DNA of 64,000 bases from Thalassia testudinum (GCA_037157565.1 JAZHRO010000003.1:40437001-40501000), one strand, 5' to 3'; positions 23,129 to 35,417 are shown, numbered from the stretch's first letter. Notes: generated from the sequence alone by a model not told the origin. Made by a program: numbers and translations.

Positions 23129-23842
23129 GGAGACTCCCTCCACACAAAATTCTCATCCCATCCTTCTCTTCTCTCCTTCTCCAAAGCTCAAGAGAAGCTT
23201 GTCCCACACCTGGGATGCTTCTCGCGAGATAAAGTCAATTTTTCATCCCCCTTTCGGAAGCGGATCCCTCGACGACGATGACGTGCTGTCCCGTTCCCAT
23301 TTTTTCTGCTTCGTCCTACTTCGTCCTGCTCTGTTCCCCTTCATCCAGGCATCATCCCGTCTGGCTTGTCCTCAAAGCAACCGTCGAGGAGGATATCTCT
23401 CTCCCCATTCTTTTTACTACTTTCTAGAATAGATTTCTGCTTTCTAGAGTAGATTTACTGCTTTCAAGTGTAATCATTTTCCCGCTTTCTAGTCTTAATG
23501 TTTAGTGTAATGAACAATCTTTCTGATGATGAAATTCCATGTTCATTCTATAACTCTTTTTGGTTTTTGTTTGTAATATTCTCTCTCTCTCTCTTATTCT
23601 TTCTCTCTCTCTTCTATTTATTGCAAATAGTTAGATAGTTTCTAATCAATTATTCTGCTTAGTGAGAAATAAAACAAATGCATTTTTTAAAATCAAACAT
23701 CCACCCCCCTAAGTTCGACTTGGGATTTTCATTTCGGTATAAATTTTATTTGTTGAACATGAGTTCTTCGATTTCATACTATGACGACAGGTTTTCAAAA
23801 CCAAACACGTTAGTGTAGCAACTCGTAGCATTCAACAGTGGG

Positions 23843-25226
23843 TCAAGGAAGTGCAAGAGAAGACTGCCATCAACCCGAAGGTTTAATCTTGTCTTCTCAC
23901 AATTCGAAAGGTAATTCGTCATCCTTGGACCAAGAAAAAATGGTGGTTTTCTAAAAAAAAACCTCTTTTTTGTCTGTCGAAGAAAACACCACCATTAAAC
24001 CTTCAACCTGTTAACTTTGCAATACCATTTTCTGGATTCGGGTTGAGGACACAATTAAGGGGCACTTAACACCTTCAAAAATTTTTAGAAAAATCTCAAA
24101 GATGCTCCTTCCAATAAGCTAACTGCACAAATTTCGAAGCCAAACATCACGTGGTTTGGCCGTGAGAAATTTTCTATTGGACATGCGCAAGGTTGTCCTA
24201 ATTTCTAGAGATCTATAGGTTGTTCTTGCTGCTACGAACTCCATGTAGCCCAGATTTGTGAGAGATTTATATTTCTGGAAATTTCTTGAAATTCTCTTCA
24301 CTTCATCTGAAGACTACTTTTGCAATTGAAATTTATTAGTTCTTATTCTAATCATGATATTAAACTCGCACACTGGTCTAGAAGTTCTGGATAGATTGAC
24401 CCCCTCTTGAAAAGATGTGAATTTGGGTGGTCAATTGTCCTAAAAAGAATTTTTCAATTGATTTTGCTAAAATCTCATTCGATTTTAGTCAAGATAGGGT
24501 CATTTCTTGTTTTGCTTAGACCCTTCTTGGCAAAATCTTAAAAAAAGATTCATTGAGAAGAAGTTGCACACCCTAGGATCTTCCACACTAGAGAGCTTTT
24601 AACTTTATAGTTGCACAAAAGGTCATATAGAAAATCAATCTTCACCAACCATGTGACATACATTTGTGCCTTGTTTGAATGTGTAAACAAGTGAAATTTT
24701 AAAATCCATTAAAGCAAGATTCAAATTTTAAAAATCACACATCTTAATCTTGCTTGTTAAAGAACACTTGTTTTCGCATTGGGTCCTTGCATGCAATTGT
24801 TCACATAGCTCAACAGAAATTTTTTTAATGCTCTTCACTTAATCCTTGAGCACAAGCACTAGAGTAGCCCTAAAAATTAAGTAGACGTTGGCCCTAGGAA
24901 TCATTGAGTTCATTTTACGGTATTTTCCTAAACTTTTAGTGAATTAGTGACGTCTACTTGCTCTAAAAGGTGCTGAGTTGGGAGGCTCGATTGTCAAATG
25001 ACTTAAGCAAGCCAGAGTTTGCCATAATTAGCAGACTTCAGGACATGCTCCCCTTGCTTTGCCTTCCCAACTCTACCACCTTCGGGAGTAAGGACAACAC
25101 CGAATTCACCGTGTGGTTGGAATCTACTTATGAGGTGTCAGTCACCTAGGTGTACACTATAGGGCTTTATTTTGCTTGCTTGATTGTGCACACATAATCT
25201 CTCATCTGTTCTTCCCCGATCCATCC
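23843..25226 (+). other. Leader of the duplicated element, unit 2 (3' part)
   Basis: Non-coding, collinear with 18868-20218 of unit 1. No gene is seen. Confidence 0.6.
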
Positions 25227-26208
25227 ATGGATTTTAATGCTTATCCATCCTTCCCAAACTATCTACAACATGATTTGTATTCTAACCCAAGTAGACTGTA
25301 TCCACAATTTACTTGGATAACCAGTAGCCTAGTTGGGGATATAAACCAGGACCTAAGTATCAAGAAGACCCCTTTTATCCCAGTTTTACTCAACCTGCAC
25401 CAACTTCCTGTTGGGATACATCCAACCAAACCACCCAGGGTTACAATCCAAACCTTGGGGATTCTTATCTTGATTCTCCTTATGATGACTCCTCTTTTAG
25501 GTCCCACCCACCCACTAATCAATCTAATAAGACCTACACTCTAGGAGAACACCAAGACCCCTACCCTTCCAATGACCCTAACCATGATAGGTCATCTGAA
25601 TTCAAGGATCTCTCCTACTTGACCTATGGATTGGAAGGGATTTTGGAAAAATGGAAATCAAATGATGATCATAAACTTGGACAAATCAAGAATGATCGAA
25701 CCCTACTTTGGACCCCTGACGAAGAATCCGACTGGGAGGAGGACTTACAACCTCAATTATTATGGAGTAAGACTAAATGGAAAATGGTGCCTGTTGAGGA
25801 ATTGGACCCTAAAAATGATAGAATAGATGATCCACCCAAGAACCTAAACCCTGGTACAGACTCTAATACACATCCTCAACCATGCCTTCCCAACTCTAAT
25901 TTGAATGCTAAGGAGGAAATCCAAGGGAAACCTAATGACACTCAGTCAGTTCTTGATAGCCTTTAGTTGGAGTTACATAGACAGAATCAAGAATTGATTG
26001 AGGGGAAAATGTTCAAGCGTGGAAATCACGTATTTGAAAATTGTGTCGTAGCTTGTAGTATAATTAAGAAATCCTCTCAACAAAAATATCTCTAGATTAA
26101 TGAGACTAAGAGTCTCAGTCATTCGTCTCTAGGAGGAATTTATGGAAATGCTAATCTTGATTTCGATCTTTTCCTATCTACTAGCTTAAAAATGCATGCC
26201 AATTTGTA
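25227..26208 (+). pseudogene. ORF B, gag-like acidic protein of unknown function, decayed
   Basis: The start is the ATG at 25227 (MDFNAYPSF). A one-base loss near 25318 shifts the frame. The correct frame then runs to a stop at 25964 and on, with a further stop, to about 26208. The N-terminal third is rich in Y, P, N and D. The middle holds YGLEGILEKWKSND, then an acidic block (EESDWEEDL) and LWSKTKWKMVPVEELDPKND. That last motif recurs as YWSQKQGKMVPLEDLDPND in the minus-strand ORF at 52100-53887. No zinc knuckle, protease or RT motif is visible. Its position after a long leader is where gag normally lies, so a capsid-like or structural role is possible but is only inference. Confidence 0.6.
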
Positions 26209-27154
26209 ATTATTTACGTATTCATGCACTACATGCTATTGCAATAATAACAGAAATCAAAGCAGGCAACTTACTATCACAAGAAAGATATTGCAAGCAA
26301 GCTCATGGTGATTTTTGACACATAGATATATATATATAGAAACAACACAAAGATTTTTCATTAATTACATGATGGCAGTTACAAAGCGAAGCTAGAGAAA
26401 AGCTTGCACATGAAAGATTAAAAAATTACTAACTATCAGAAAATGCATACATGTGCAAATCTACGGGAGATTGCACGTGCACCATGTAGGAGGGAGAGAG
26501 ATAGCTACACTACTAAGCATAAAATAAGGTAGAAAAATTAGAAGAACTACTAATCTATCTAGCTAGCAGAAGGAAGGGCATTCGGAGGTGCTCTCCAATG
26601 GCCTTTGAGGTGCTTGGGACAAGAAGGAGGGGCAGCCAATGGTGGGTAGGCTGGCCCTTGGAGGGAGGAAGGAGAGGTGATCTAGGCTCTTGGCATGGAG
26701 GTAGTGATGGCCATGGTGGTGGAACTTGTGGGGATGGAGGTAGAGTGGAAGTGGAGTTTTGCTAATGGGAGTGGAAGGAAGCCAAATGGCAAGATGAAGC
26801 CAAGATGGGTGCAAATGGTGACCTATGAGGTCTTTTTATAGACCCTTGGCAATCACTCTAGAGAGGTGTAGAACTCTATAGAGAGAGATCCAAGTGTGGC
26901 TATCCAAGGTGTGGTGGAGGTGGTTCTTAGATCCACAAAAAGTGGATCTAAGAAAAGACCTTTCCTTGGTTGCTATAATTAGCATCCAATGTGGCAACAC
27001 CCATGGAAGAGCCTAGAAGGCTCTAGGTAGGTGTGGGTGTGCGTGAACATGTGTGTGTGTGTGTGTGTGTGTGTCCTAGGTGGCTAGGTGGTCTAGTGGT
27101 CTAGGTTATGTCCTAAGGGTTTGGGTTAGGGCAGGTGTTCAGGTGCTAAATTGG
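26209..27154 (-). other. Unassigned region with minus-strand promoter features
   Basis: On the minus strand TATAAAAAGACC (TATA at 26833-26840) is followed by a non-repetitive leader and a Pro/His/Ser-rich 83-codon ORF (26563-26814) that I do not trust. A possible polyadenylation stretch lies near 26360. Upstream lies a (GT)12 microsatellite at 27051-27074. The arrangement resembles a solo LTR of an unrelated family, but I could not find paired ends or target duplications. Confidence 0.35.
27051..27074. repeat. (GT)12 microsatellite
   Basis: Twelve uninterrupted GT units; AT-type microsatellites also occur at about 26329-26339 and 54604-54619. Confidence 0.9.
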
Positions 27155-27979
27155 TGTTTTTAAGATTGTTGCGTTGCAGTATAGCCAAAATAGTGCCCAA
27201 ATAAATAAATTTATTACTTAAAAACGTTCTAAGGTCGAACACAGGGAGCAATATGGAATTCAATTCTCAAAAATTGCAATTTAAGATGAGAAAGCTATGA
27301 AATTATAAATAAAAATTACTTCAGAATAAAGTAGCACTAGACTCAAGTGTCAGAATGCAAAAAAATGGAGTAAAATGATGATTTAGATCACCAAATACTC
27401 ACAATGATAGCTAATGAACTCAATGTATGTATGTATGAAATGCAATCAAACCAATCGTCTGATTTACTAATCAGATGTTTTAAACTGCGTAAGCCTCTCT
27501 ATTCTTCTTCCTTTATCTCTTTCTCTTCTATGTCTTTCTTCTTCTGCCCTTCTTCTTCTCTTCTTTCCTTCTTTGCCTTTTCTTCTTCTGCCTCTTTCTC
27601 TTCTCTGTCTCTCTTTCTTTGCAACTCTTCCTCTTCTACCTTCAGCCCTCCTTTTTTCTCTGGTTTTCTTCACACAATAGTAGGGGAGAGGCTTCTTGAA
27701 TTCGACTAAGTGTTAGTCGATTCTTACCAAGAGCAAAACCCTCCCCCTACTCACGCAGGCTCTCCTTCTCTCTTTTTCTCTTTAGGAGCTGCTCTCCAAG
27801 AGCAACAGGGGTAACTGGGTTATCGAACCTAGCGCACCTAGGTCTAGGCTCACCGGCAATGGGTGATGAGTGAGGAGTGAGGCTTAGGCGGGTTAACAGG
27901 TCAAGCCAGGTCCGCAGGCAGAGGTCACGGATGAGGTTGTGCATGGGTGAGAGGGACCTCACCCCGTGTTTGGAGGTAG

Positions 27980-30900
27980 TGATGAGAAGCTCATCATGAT
28001 ATCTAATTACCCCTAATTAACTAGTCTTCCTAGTTAATTAGCTAAGAATATGTGAATATATGGGTTAATTATAAAATAAGGGATAAATAGTAAAGGACCT
28101 TAAAATATGTTAAAATTGCTATTTTATCATTCAATTAGTATTATTAATAATATGATTAATAACTAGACTTGAGATATTGCTAATCATTCATCTAATTAAT
28201 GAGTTAATTAACTTAAGCATAATATATAAATAAGTATGTAATAACTTATGTAACATTACTTAATTAAATAAATTAATCTAACAAGGTCAAAAATGCAAAT
28301 TCAAGGTCTAAATATAGTAATTACCTTATTTACAATCATATATGAAAAGTTGAAAAAGATCTAAATTAAAATAAGCCTTAAAAACCTAAGTTTACATTTT
28401 GGTCCTTATATTTCATTTCAATCGGATCCTTATTTTCTATTTAGGTCCTTACATTTCATCATGAATAGGTCCCTAACTTCCTCTTCTTCTTCTCTTCAAT
28501 CGGTTGAATGGTTGACGACCAAGGGTACTACCACGCACGATCACTGCCCATCCGACGTCATCTCTCCTTCAAGCTCCTGGAGCTTGCGCTCACCATCCCA
28601 TCTTCATCCATCGGTCTGGATGACACTTTTATCCTAATTTAGGATAGGAGATAACTTCACCATCGTCAGAGAAGATGCCGGTGGTTAACCTCATCCTAGC
28701 CTCAATTGCATCCAGATTCCTCTTTCTTCGTCGCCGTCGACTATAAATACCCCCTGAACCCCTTGATATTATTCAAGTTGGCTCCCTTCCCTCTTCTTCA
28801 CTAGAGCCAACCCAATAGGCTATTCCCTCCACAACTCCAGTGAACTTTCCACCTCATCTTTCGACTTCCTCTGTCTACCTTAATCAGCTCTAGAACTTCG
28901 CCTAGGTCAGTCGCGTCTCTGGACACAAGCGTTGACCAAGGAGATCCTCTGCTTCATCTCACAACTGCCACCGGAGATCTTCCAATTGCCCTCTGATTTC
29001 ACTCCTCCATCATGAGCCGTCGACGGAGTTCCTCTGTCCCCTTCATCTAGGTAACAGTAGGATAGGAGTAGGAGTTGGAGTAGAATAGTTTAGTTTAGAT
29101 AGTTAGGTAGGTAGTTAGTTGTAATGTCAGAATTAAGACTTCATCTTCCTCGACTCCGGTGAGCTCCTTGAGCTTGCCAGAGTCTAAATTTTATCCTTTG
29201 GATTCAGTGATCACCTTCCTCTATCATCCACGATCATTTCTACCACACTTAATCCTTAATTTGATCACTGATTTGCCTAATCCACATCCACCTTCATCAA
29301 CTACTTTTGTTGTCCATGGCAGCAGTAGTTGACTTAATTCCACCTCCATTAGATCCTCCATCATCAACTCATCACTAAAGGATCCTAATTATCACTTTAA
29401 TTTATTAAATACTATATACAACTTAAAAGCCTAATTTTATTTAAGCTCATGAGCTCACTGTCAATGGCGGCTTAGGAGTAGTTAAAACTTTAAATTAATT
29501 ATATATTTATGATCACAATCTCCTTCTGACTTGTCTCAACCACTCTTCTGAGTGGAAAATCAAGTCTTGTGCCTCAACCAACTCAGATTACATTCAAATT
29601 GATTTTACTGTCAAATCCTAAATCTAATGAGTAAATGAAGAATTTAATGCGATCCTGCGGTTCCTTGTGACCTCAGGAACCTTTTCAAGTCAAAAATGGC
29701 ATGACTTTTCACTTTGTGGACGATTTGCTTTTTTTTTTCTGGACTCACCAGAGCTCCGGTGAGTCAAAACTGATCTTCAACCTCCAGAACTTAACAAGAA
29801 GCTCCAGAATGATTAATTAATGATCACTGATTAATTTGAGGTCATTTATTTGATGATTTAACAACTGGAGTTTGGATTACTTATTTGTCTTCTCCAACTC
29901 CGGCAGAGTTGGAGAAGTTTGACAGAAGACTTAAAGAGGCATTTGATGGATCTAGAAGCTTCAGTGCAATGCACTGAAGGTAATTTTGCCCTCAAATCTT
30001 TGTAACAAACCCCTAACTCCTCTAACGAATAGACCACATTTTAATTCAGGCGGAGAGCCTGGAACCCTAGATTTTTAGGTCTAAACATCTGTCTAAGGGG
30101 TTGAGCGAGTTCTTGAGGATGAAAAGATCCTATTTTAGGCTTTAATTTCTTGTGAAGAGACTTAGAACAAAAAGTCAAATTTTGAAGCCTTGTACTCAAA
30201 CCTAAACTTGAGACCTTGATTCTGAGATCAATCTATTGAATTGAGGAGTCTGAATTGTTTCTCAGATTCAGTTGAATGATTTTCGAGAGAATTGGATGAT
30301 CTCAGATATGTAATTTGATTGGAATTCATTAACTGCCAGTTTGGGTTGTTTTTGAACCCAAACTATTGGTAGTGGTTTTTAGATGAGTTTTGAATGAGAT
30401 TTCTACTTAGACCAGTTTGTAACAACCCTTAGAATCTGTTTTAATCATTTAAGAATGATCTTAGCTGTCTATTAGCCCTTTTTCATGTTTGAATACAGTC
30501 TCTAAAGCTTTCAGAAAAGCTACAACCTGCTTTGTGTTTCATGAAGCTTCTAGGAGCTTGAAACCTTAACCAGCAGCTGCGGAATTACTTGTAGAACCCA
30601 TTTAGAGCCTTAGCTAAGAGTTTAAGTCATGTATGTGGACTTTGTAAGCCTTAACTTCATTTCCAGGCACAAATACCATGGAAAACCCACAATTTCACCC
30701 TCAAAATCGAAGAGGAAATCTTCCCCTTAACATTAAATTGAAAGCATAATCTTGTAGAGCAACTCAAGAGCTTTCCAACAAGCTTTTTTTCACTTGATTT
30801 GGTGCTTTGAGCTAGAAGTTATTGTCACCTAAAGTTAGCTCTAGAAGAGGAAACTTTAGTCCCACATCGAAAACCCTTGAGTGACCACCTTGGTATAAAA

Positions 30901-32160
30901 GCTATTTGTTAACTATGCTACTCAGTCGTCAGCACCCAATGCATGGATACGAATGGTCACTTGAATGAGCATGCGTGTATGTGTGCAGGTATGTGTGCCT
31001 ATGAGGGTGCGCCTATGTGGGCGTACGATGTGTGGCCCTAGGTGGGCGAGGGCTGGCAGGCATTAAGCTGGGTTAGCTCGAGAAAATAAATCGAAAATAA
31101 ACCGAAACTAAATCGAATCAAGCGAGGACCTAGTAGGGTCTGGTCCCACCTTGTAAAGGGTTCTGCGTATCCCCAAAAGGTTTAAGCCGCAGATCAAAAA
31201 CCAATTTTTGGTTGAGAAAGAAAAAAACCCAATTCAGCTGAAGCTAAAGGTTTGAAGGAAGAGTTAAGTGCTGAAGGCTCTAAAGGCTAAGTGTTGAAGA
31301 CTCTAATGGCCAAGTGTTAAGGGAGAAACACTATGGGACGAAGGGTAAAGAAAGAAGGCTAAGGGTAAGGAAGAAGAAAGGAAAGGAAGAAGAAGAAGAA
31401 CTCGTAAAGGGCAAAAAGAAAGAGAAGGCTAACAAAGACTAAGGGAGAAGAAAGGCTAAGGAAGAAGAAAGGAAGTAGAAGAAGAAATTGCAAAGGGTAG
31501 AAAGAGAAAGCTAACAGGCACTAAGGAAGCTAAAGAAAAACACTAAGGAAAGAAGAGAGGTAGAAGAAGAAGAGAAGAGCTCAAGAGTGTAGAAGAAAAA
31601 TAAAGGAGAGAAAGATAAAGATAAATAAAAGAAAAGAGAGAAATAAGGAAGAAGAAGAAAAGAGAGAGAGAGGCTAATGAATAAAAGGAAAAGAATTCAT
31701 TTTTCTTGCTATATGTCAAATTTCTTTTTGCTTTCAATTGTTGTAATAAGGCATGTTGTAATTAGAAAAGCTCTTATTTACCTTAATTTTCTTTAAAATG
31801 AATTGAAAATTAACATATTTACTTGTTAACAAAGTAGATCATTTGAGTAAATGTGTTTTAATATGGCATTTTGCATATTTCTTAAGTTTAAATCATTTGG
31901 TAAAATTCATGTTTTTAAATTTAACTTAATTATTCCTCCTAAGAATTATTTTAAATAGCTTGGTGAATTTTATGTAATGTATACCTCCCAAGGAATGACC
32001 TGGTTTCAACCAGTTAAAAGGAAAAAAAATCTAAAATGTTAAGTTAACTTGACCCTATACTACTAAACAGACATAATTTTGAGTTAACCTAAGTTACTTT
32101 CTAATACATTTAATTATGAAAAATTAAATTAATTAATTGTGTTGAGAGAGAACGCAACCA
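27980..32160 (+). repeat. 5' LTR of level 1, 4181 bases
   Basis: Collinear with 47306-50348 plus 56819-57952, which total 4177 bases. It includes an AT-rich head (28010-28400), a TATA box at 28742, a region dense in Leu-Pro-rich spurious codons, a GAA-rich tract (31330-31690) and an AT-rich tail ending GCAACCA immediately before the primer-binding site. LTRs over 4 kb are near the upper end for plant elements. Confidence 0.88.
28742..28749 (+). promoter_or_regulatory. TATA box of level 1 5' LTR
   Basis: TATAAATA followed by CCCCCTGA; conserved in the 3' LTR at 48071-48078. Confidence 0.65.
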
Positions 32161-32166
32161 TTTTAA

Positions 32167-32271
32167 TGGCACCATTACCGGGGAGGTAATATTTTGCTAT
32201 ATTTTTTTCATCAAAATATTCCCTGGCATTGCTTTATCTAAGTACCATTTTAATGGCACCATTGCCGGGGA
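32167..32271 (+). other. Duplicated primer-binding site of level 1
   Basis: TGGCACCATTACCGGGGA at 32167-32184 lies six bases after the LTR end. TGGCACCATTGCCGGGGA at 32254-32271 is a second copy, 87 bases downstream and inside the same local context (CCATTTTAATGGCACCATT on both sides). Both match the tRNA-Asp complement except at G-to-A transitions. Only the first is at the normal distance from the LTR. Confidence 0.8.
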
Positions 32272-33246
32272 GGCAACCTTTTGATTGACCAAAACATTAC
32301 CGAATTTAATTGTGTAAATATGAGGTATTTGTAATTATAATTTTACTGTTTTTAGTGTTTTTGTTCTAATTAGCCTTTGTTTCATTTTCTGTCTTCTTTT
32401 CAGGTTTACCTTTGCAGATAATCCCAAGAAGAAGGTAGGTCTTCGCTGTTTTCGCTATAAATACCATTGTAAGCATTTCTATTCTTAGTCTCTGGTGTAC
32501 TTTTGAATTGCTGCATTTAGGTAAAAAGTTAAAAAATACAAAAATACATCCTTTCTGACTAGCAGCAGCATATCATAGGCATACACTCTTAGGAATGCAT
32601 TTACCTGCTAGTATATCTCTTACGATCTGACTCGGGTATTTTTACCTTTTTTCTCGCATCAGCGGGAAAATGCCAAAAAATCGTGTAGATCCCTGTCTTG
32701 AGATTAATAAACAAGACCACATATTTTGTTTGAAAAGATTTAAAAAGCGGCCATTCTAATATATTTTTGAAAAAGATTAACTAAAAAGAGGAAAATTAAA
32801 AATTGTGGCTTAATCTGATTGCAGAATGCATGAGGGTTTTTCTATCCCTATCATCTGTTGCATGTTCTCGTGCACACAGCGTGATCACTAGAGTCACACG
32901 AGTCTTATTTTCTATCTCTCCTCTTTGCACCTCTTAGGGCTTTGGTCGAAGATCAACAAGTCTGTCTCACTACTAGAGCCCCAGGGAGCCAGTAATGAAA
33001 GGTCTCAATCCTAGACCTTAGACCTTAGAACCTTAAGGATACGCACCTACGTAGACACAAGATTAGGACACATATTCTGATACTATTACTCTATTTGTTT
33101 GTGTCCAAACTACTTTTGTGTATCTTAGGAATCTCTTCTTTCCTTTGAAAGAAGAGCAAAACCTGCATTTTTCGTGTTGTTTTGCGAGTTTTTGTGCCGC
33201 TATTTTTTGTGGTGTGAGTGTGCCTTTGCACATTATTTTTCATTTT
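32272..33246 (+). other. Leader of level 1
   Basis: About 1 kb between the second primer-binding site and the gag start, T-rich and without an ORF I would defend. Confidence 0.6.
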
Positions 33247-34954
33247 ATGGACGAGAGGCTATCCTTGCATCTGCCTCTTGTAACTTGTTTGTCAGGTGAT
33301 CCCAGACCAGTTGCAGATAAGCAACCAATGATTTTCCCATTTGATCCATCTACATCTATGGAACAAATGCAGAACCAAAATCCCGAGATCCCTTCTTCTG
33401 GTTAGGGGGAGATCCCGCCTTTTGATGTTCATAAGGCACTCCTGAACCAGAACCTTAGGATGCTTGAGCAAACTAGACAAATTAACCTATTAACAACAGC
33501 CCTAAATAATCTACATACTCTTCAAACCCATCCACCTCAACCTGAGGAGAGTTTTGACGTTCCTGATTTACCGATTAATCATCCAAGGCCTCTACTTAGA
33601 GATTACTACAATCCATCTAATGCACAAGTAGAGCATAATGTTAGGATTCCTATTGGGGAGAATGATCCTGAATTGAAGCCTAATATTATAGGTCTAATCC
33701 CTCACTTTCATGGATTTGCATCCGAGGATCCATTTCAACATATAGAAGATCTAAAGAATCTATCCCAAACTCTTTGACCTCAAAATCAAAATAGGGAAAT
33801 TCTACTAATGAAGATGTTCTCTTTTAACCTTAAAGTCAAAGCGGCTTATTGGTATAGAACAATTGGAAGACCAATCTCAACTTGGGCTGAACTCAAATCG
33901 GCATTCTTAAATAAATTCTTTCGTATTGGTTGAACTAATGCTTTAAGGCAAGCCATTAGTACTTTCAATCAAAACCAAGGAGAACCAATTCATGAGGCGT
34001 GGGAATGCTTTCATGAATTACAAAGGAAATGCCCACATCATGACATCCCTCGTTGGCAACTAATGGATATCTTTTACTATGGTTTACAAGAGGGCATTCG
34101 CAATCTATTCGATGCCTCTTGTGGAGGGAACTTTCTAAATCGTGATGCAGAATCCGCCTTAGAATTATTTGAAGGGATGGCGGAAAACTCGATCAACAAC
34201 GCATCTATGTCGCAATTCACGCAGGGTACAGACACGACTCATCAGAATCCGCACAAGGGCATTCACGAGATTGGTAACTCGTCCGGTTCAACGGATTTGG
34301 AAATAATTGCAAAGAAATTGGACAAAGTCGATATCGTAGCTAAGCATCACGACGAGGTCAGAAATACTATGAAAACTCTTACGCCTCTACTTGCTACGAA
34401 TCCCGCGTATTCACCTGTTTCACAAATTCCCATGGAGAGGGAATTTGTGAATAATCTGGTTCCTGGAGATCCATCTTCCTTGGGTTTTCTATCTACTCTA
34501 CCAACCCAAGGAGGGACCTTTGTCCCACAATCTTACCAACCCTTTTACCCACCCTTACCTTTTTCAGAAAGCACGCCATATCCTTCAAGTTTGCACACCA
34601 TCTAGGAAAATATTCCAAGATGAAACCCTTATTCAAATACCAATAATCCTGGATGGAGAAGGCACCCAAATTTTTCTTGGGCCGATCAAAATTAAAATCA
34701 AAGACCAAATTATCCGAATTAGACCCATTTAAACCCACATCCATTGCCTCCTCAACAACCAAATTTAAGGCCTAATCCAATGAGTATGCAGAATTACTCT
34801 AGGCCTATTAGAGATACACAGCTAAACCAGATTTCAAGAGCTGTGTCAAAGAGTCAACGACAAAATTCTGAAGCTCTCGCTGAGATCTAAAGGCAATGTA
34901 AGGTAGAATTGGCTGATTTACGAAATCAGATTACACAGTTGGTTCATTACACAG
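33247..34954 (+). pseudogene. Athila-like gag polyprotein, decayed
   Basis: The start is the ATG at 33247 (MDERLSL). One frame holds from there to 34605 except for stops at about 33403, 33775 and 33931. Motifs in order: RPLLRDYYNPSNAQVEHNV, IIGLIPHFHGFASEDPFQHI, a WAELKSAFLNKFF block with INFN-like QNQGEPIHEAWE, RKCPHHDIPRWQLMDIFYYG, FDASCGGNFLNRDAESA, and GMAENSINNAS. These are the retrotransposon gag domain of plant Athila-type elements. After a frame break at about 34605 a NNPGWRRHPNFSW motif and a coiled-coil-like NQISRAVSKS...LADLRNQITQL tail follow. No zinc knuckle is seen. Gag forms the particle; this copy cannot be full length. Confidence 0.88.
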
Positions 34955-35393
34955 ATTAAAATCAAGGCCAAGTCCATTTCCTTAATTAGGCCATTGATTC
35001 TAATCACAACCCGTCCTCTATACTCCCTGAAGACAATCCAACAAACTTGCATTAGCAGCCTATATTGTATCAAAATGATCCACATATTATTGAAAATAAA
35101 AACTGACTCTGCTGATCTTCTGAATTTGGTTGGAATCATCTCTTTAAATTGCCTCAATCTTTAATATTCTACATCTCAACTTAAATCAGATCTGATCTTT
35201 ATGAGATTCACTCTTATCTTCTTAAGACTTATATAGTAGTCTGATTTTGGCTTTGCGTGATCTATTCTAGGCAAATTTAGGATGAATTTTGACCAGGTGG
35301 TTTTAATCTATTTTTCCTATTTTTGAATCATTTCTTTCATAACTCCTATGTTTTTACCACATACCTATTCTTTTTAGGAGTTCTTCACTAAGG

Positions 35394-35417
35394 TTTACGC
35401 CTTGCTGAAGGCGTAAA
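35394..35417 (+). other. Perfect 10-bp hairpin in level 1 3' module
   Basis: TTTACGCCTT, loop GCTG, AAGGCGTAAA. It lies about 230 bases upstream of the G-run, the same relative place as the GGGAGGC block in the minus-strand relatives. Confidence 0.7.

Larger units (their letters stand above)
22037..23837 (+). repeat. Solo LTR with TSD GTGGG and embedded tRNA-like stretch
   Basis: 1801 bases starting TGATGTAAAC and ending TTCAACA, flanked by GTGGG at 22032-22036 and 23838-23842. It interrupts the leader of unit 2 at a point where unit 1 is continuous (18864-18868 region). It is a distant relative of LTR A and B: it shares GATCC-type palindromes (22568-22590 and 22653-22672), a tRNA-like region at 22717-22776, a TATA box at 23122 and a CT-rich 3' part. 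No internal sequence is present, so it is a solo LTR. Confidence 0.85.
20486..25494 (+). repeat. Tandem duplication unit 2, interrupted by a solo LTR
   Basis: Second copy of the 17295-20485 unit. It contains LTR B, a primer-binding site and the first part of the leader. A solo LTR with its target duplication (22037-23842) follows, then the rest of the leader and the start of ORF B. Beyond 25494 ORF B continues where unit 1 is cut. The many differences between units show that the duplication is old; the solo LTR insertion came later because unit 1 lacks it. Confidence 0.75.

Noticed and set aside
26563..26814. His/Pro-rich 83-codon minus-strand gene
   Set aside because: No homologue, biased composition, and it begins just downstream of a TATA box in a probable LTR or promoter leader.
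27404..27709. Ser/Phe-rich frame (also at 36290-36657 and 43490-43846)
   Set aside because: Translation of a CT-rich simple tract in the LTR.
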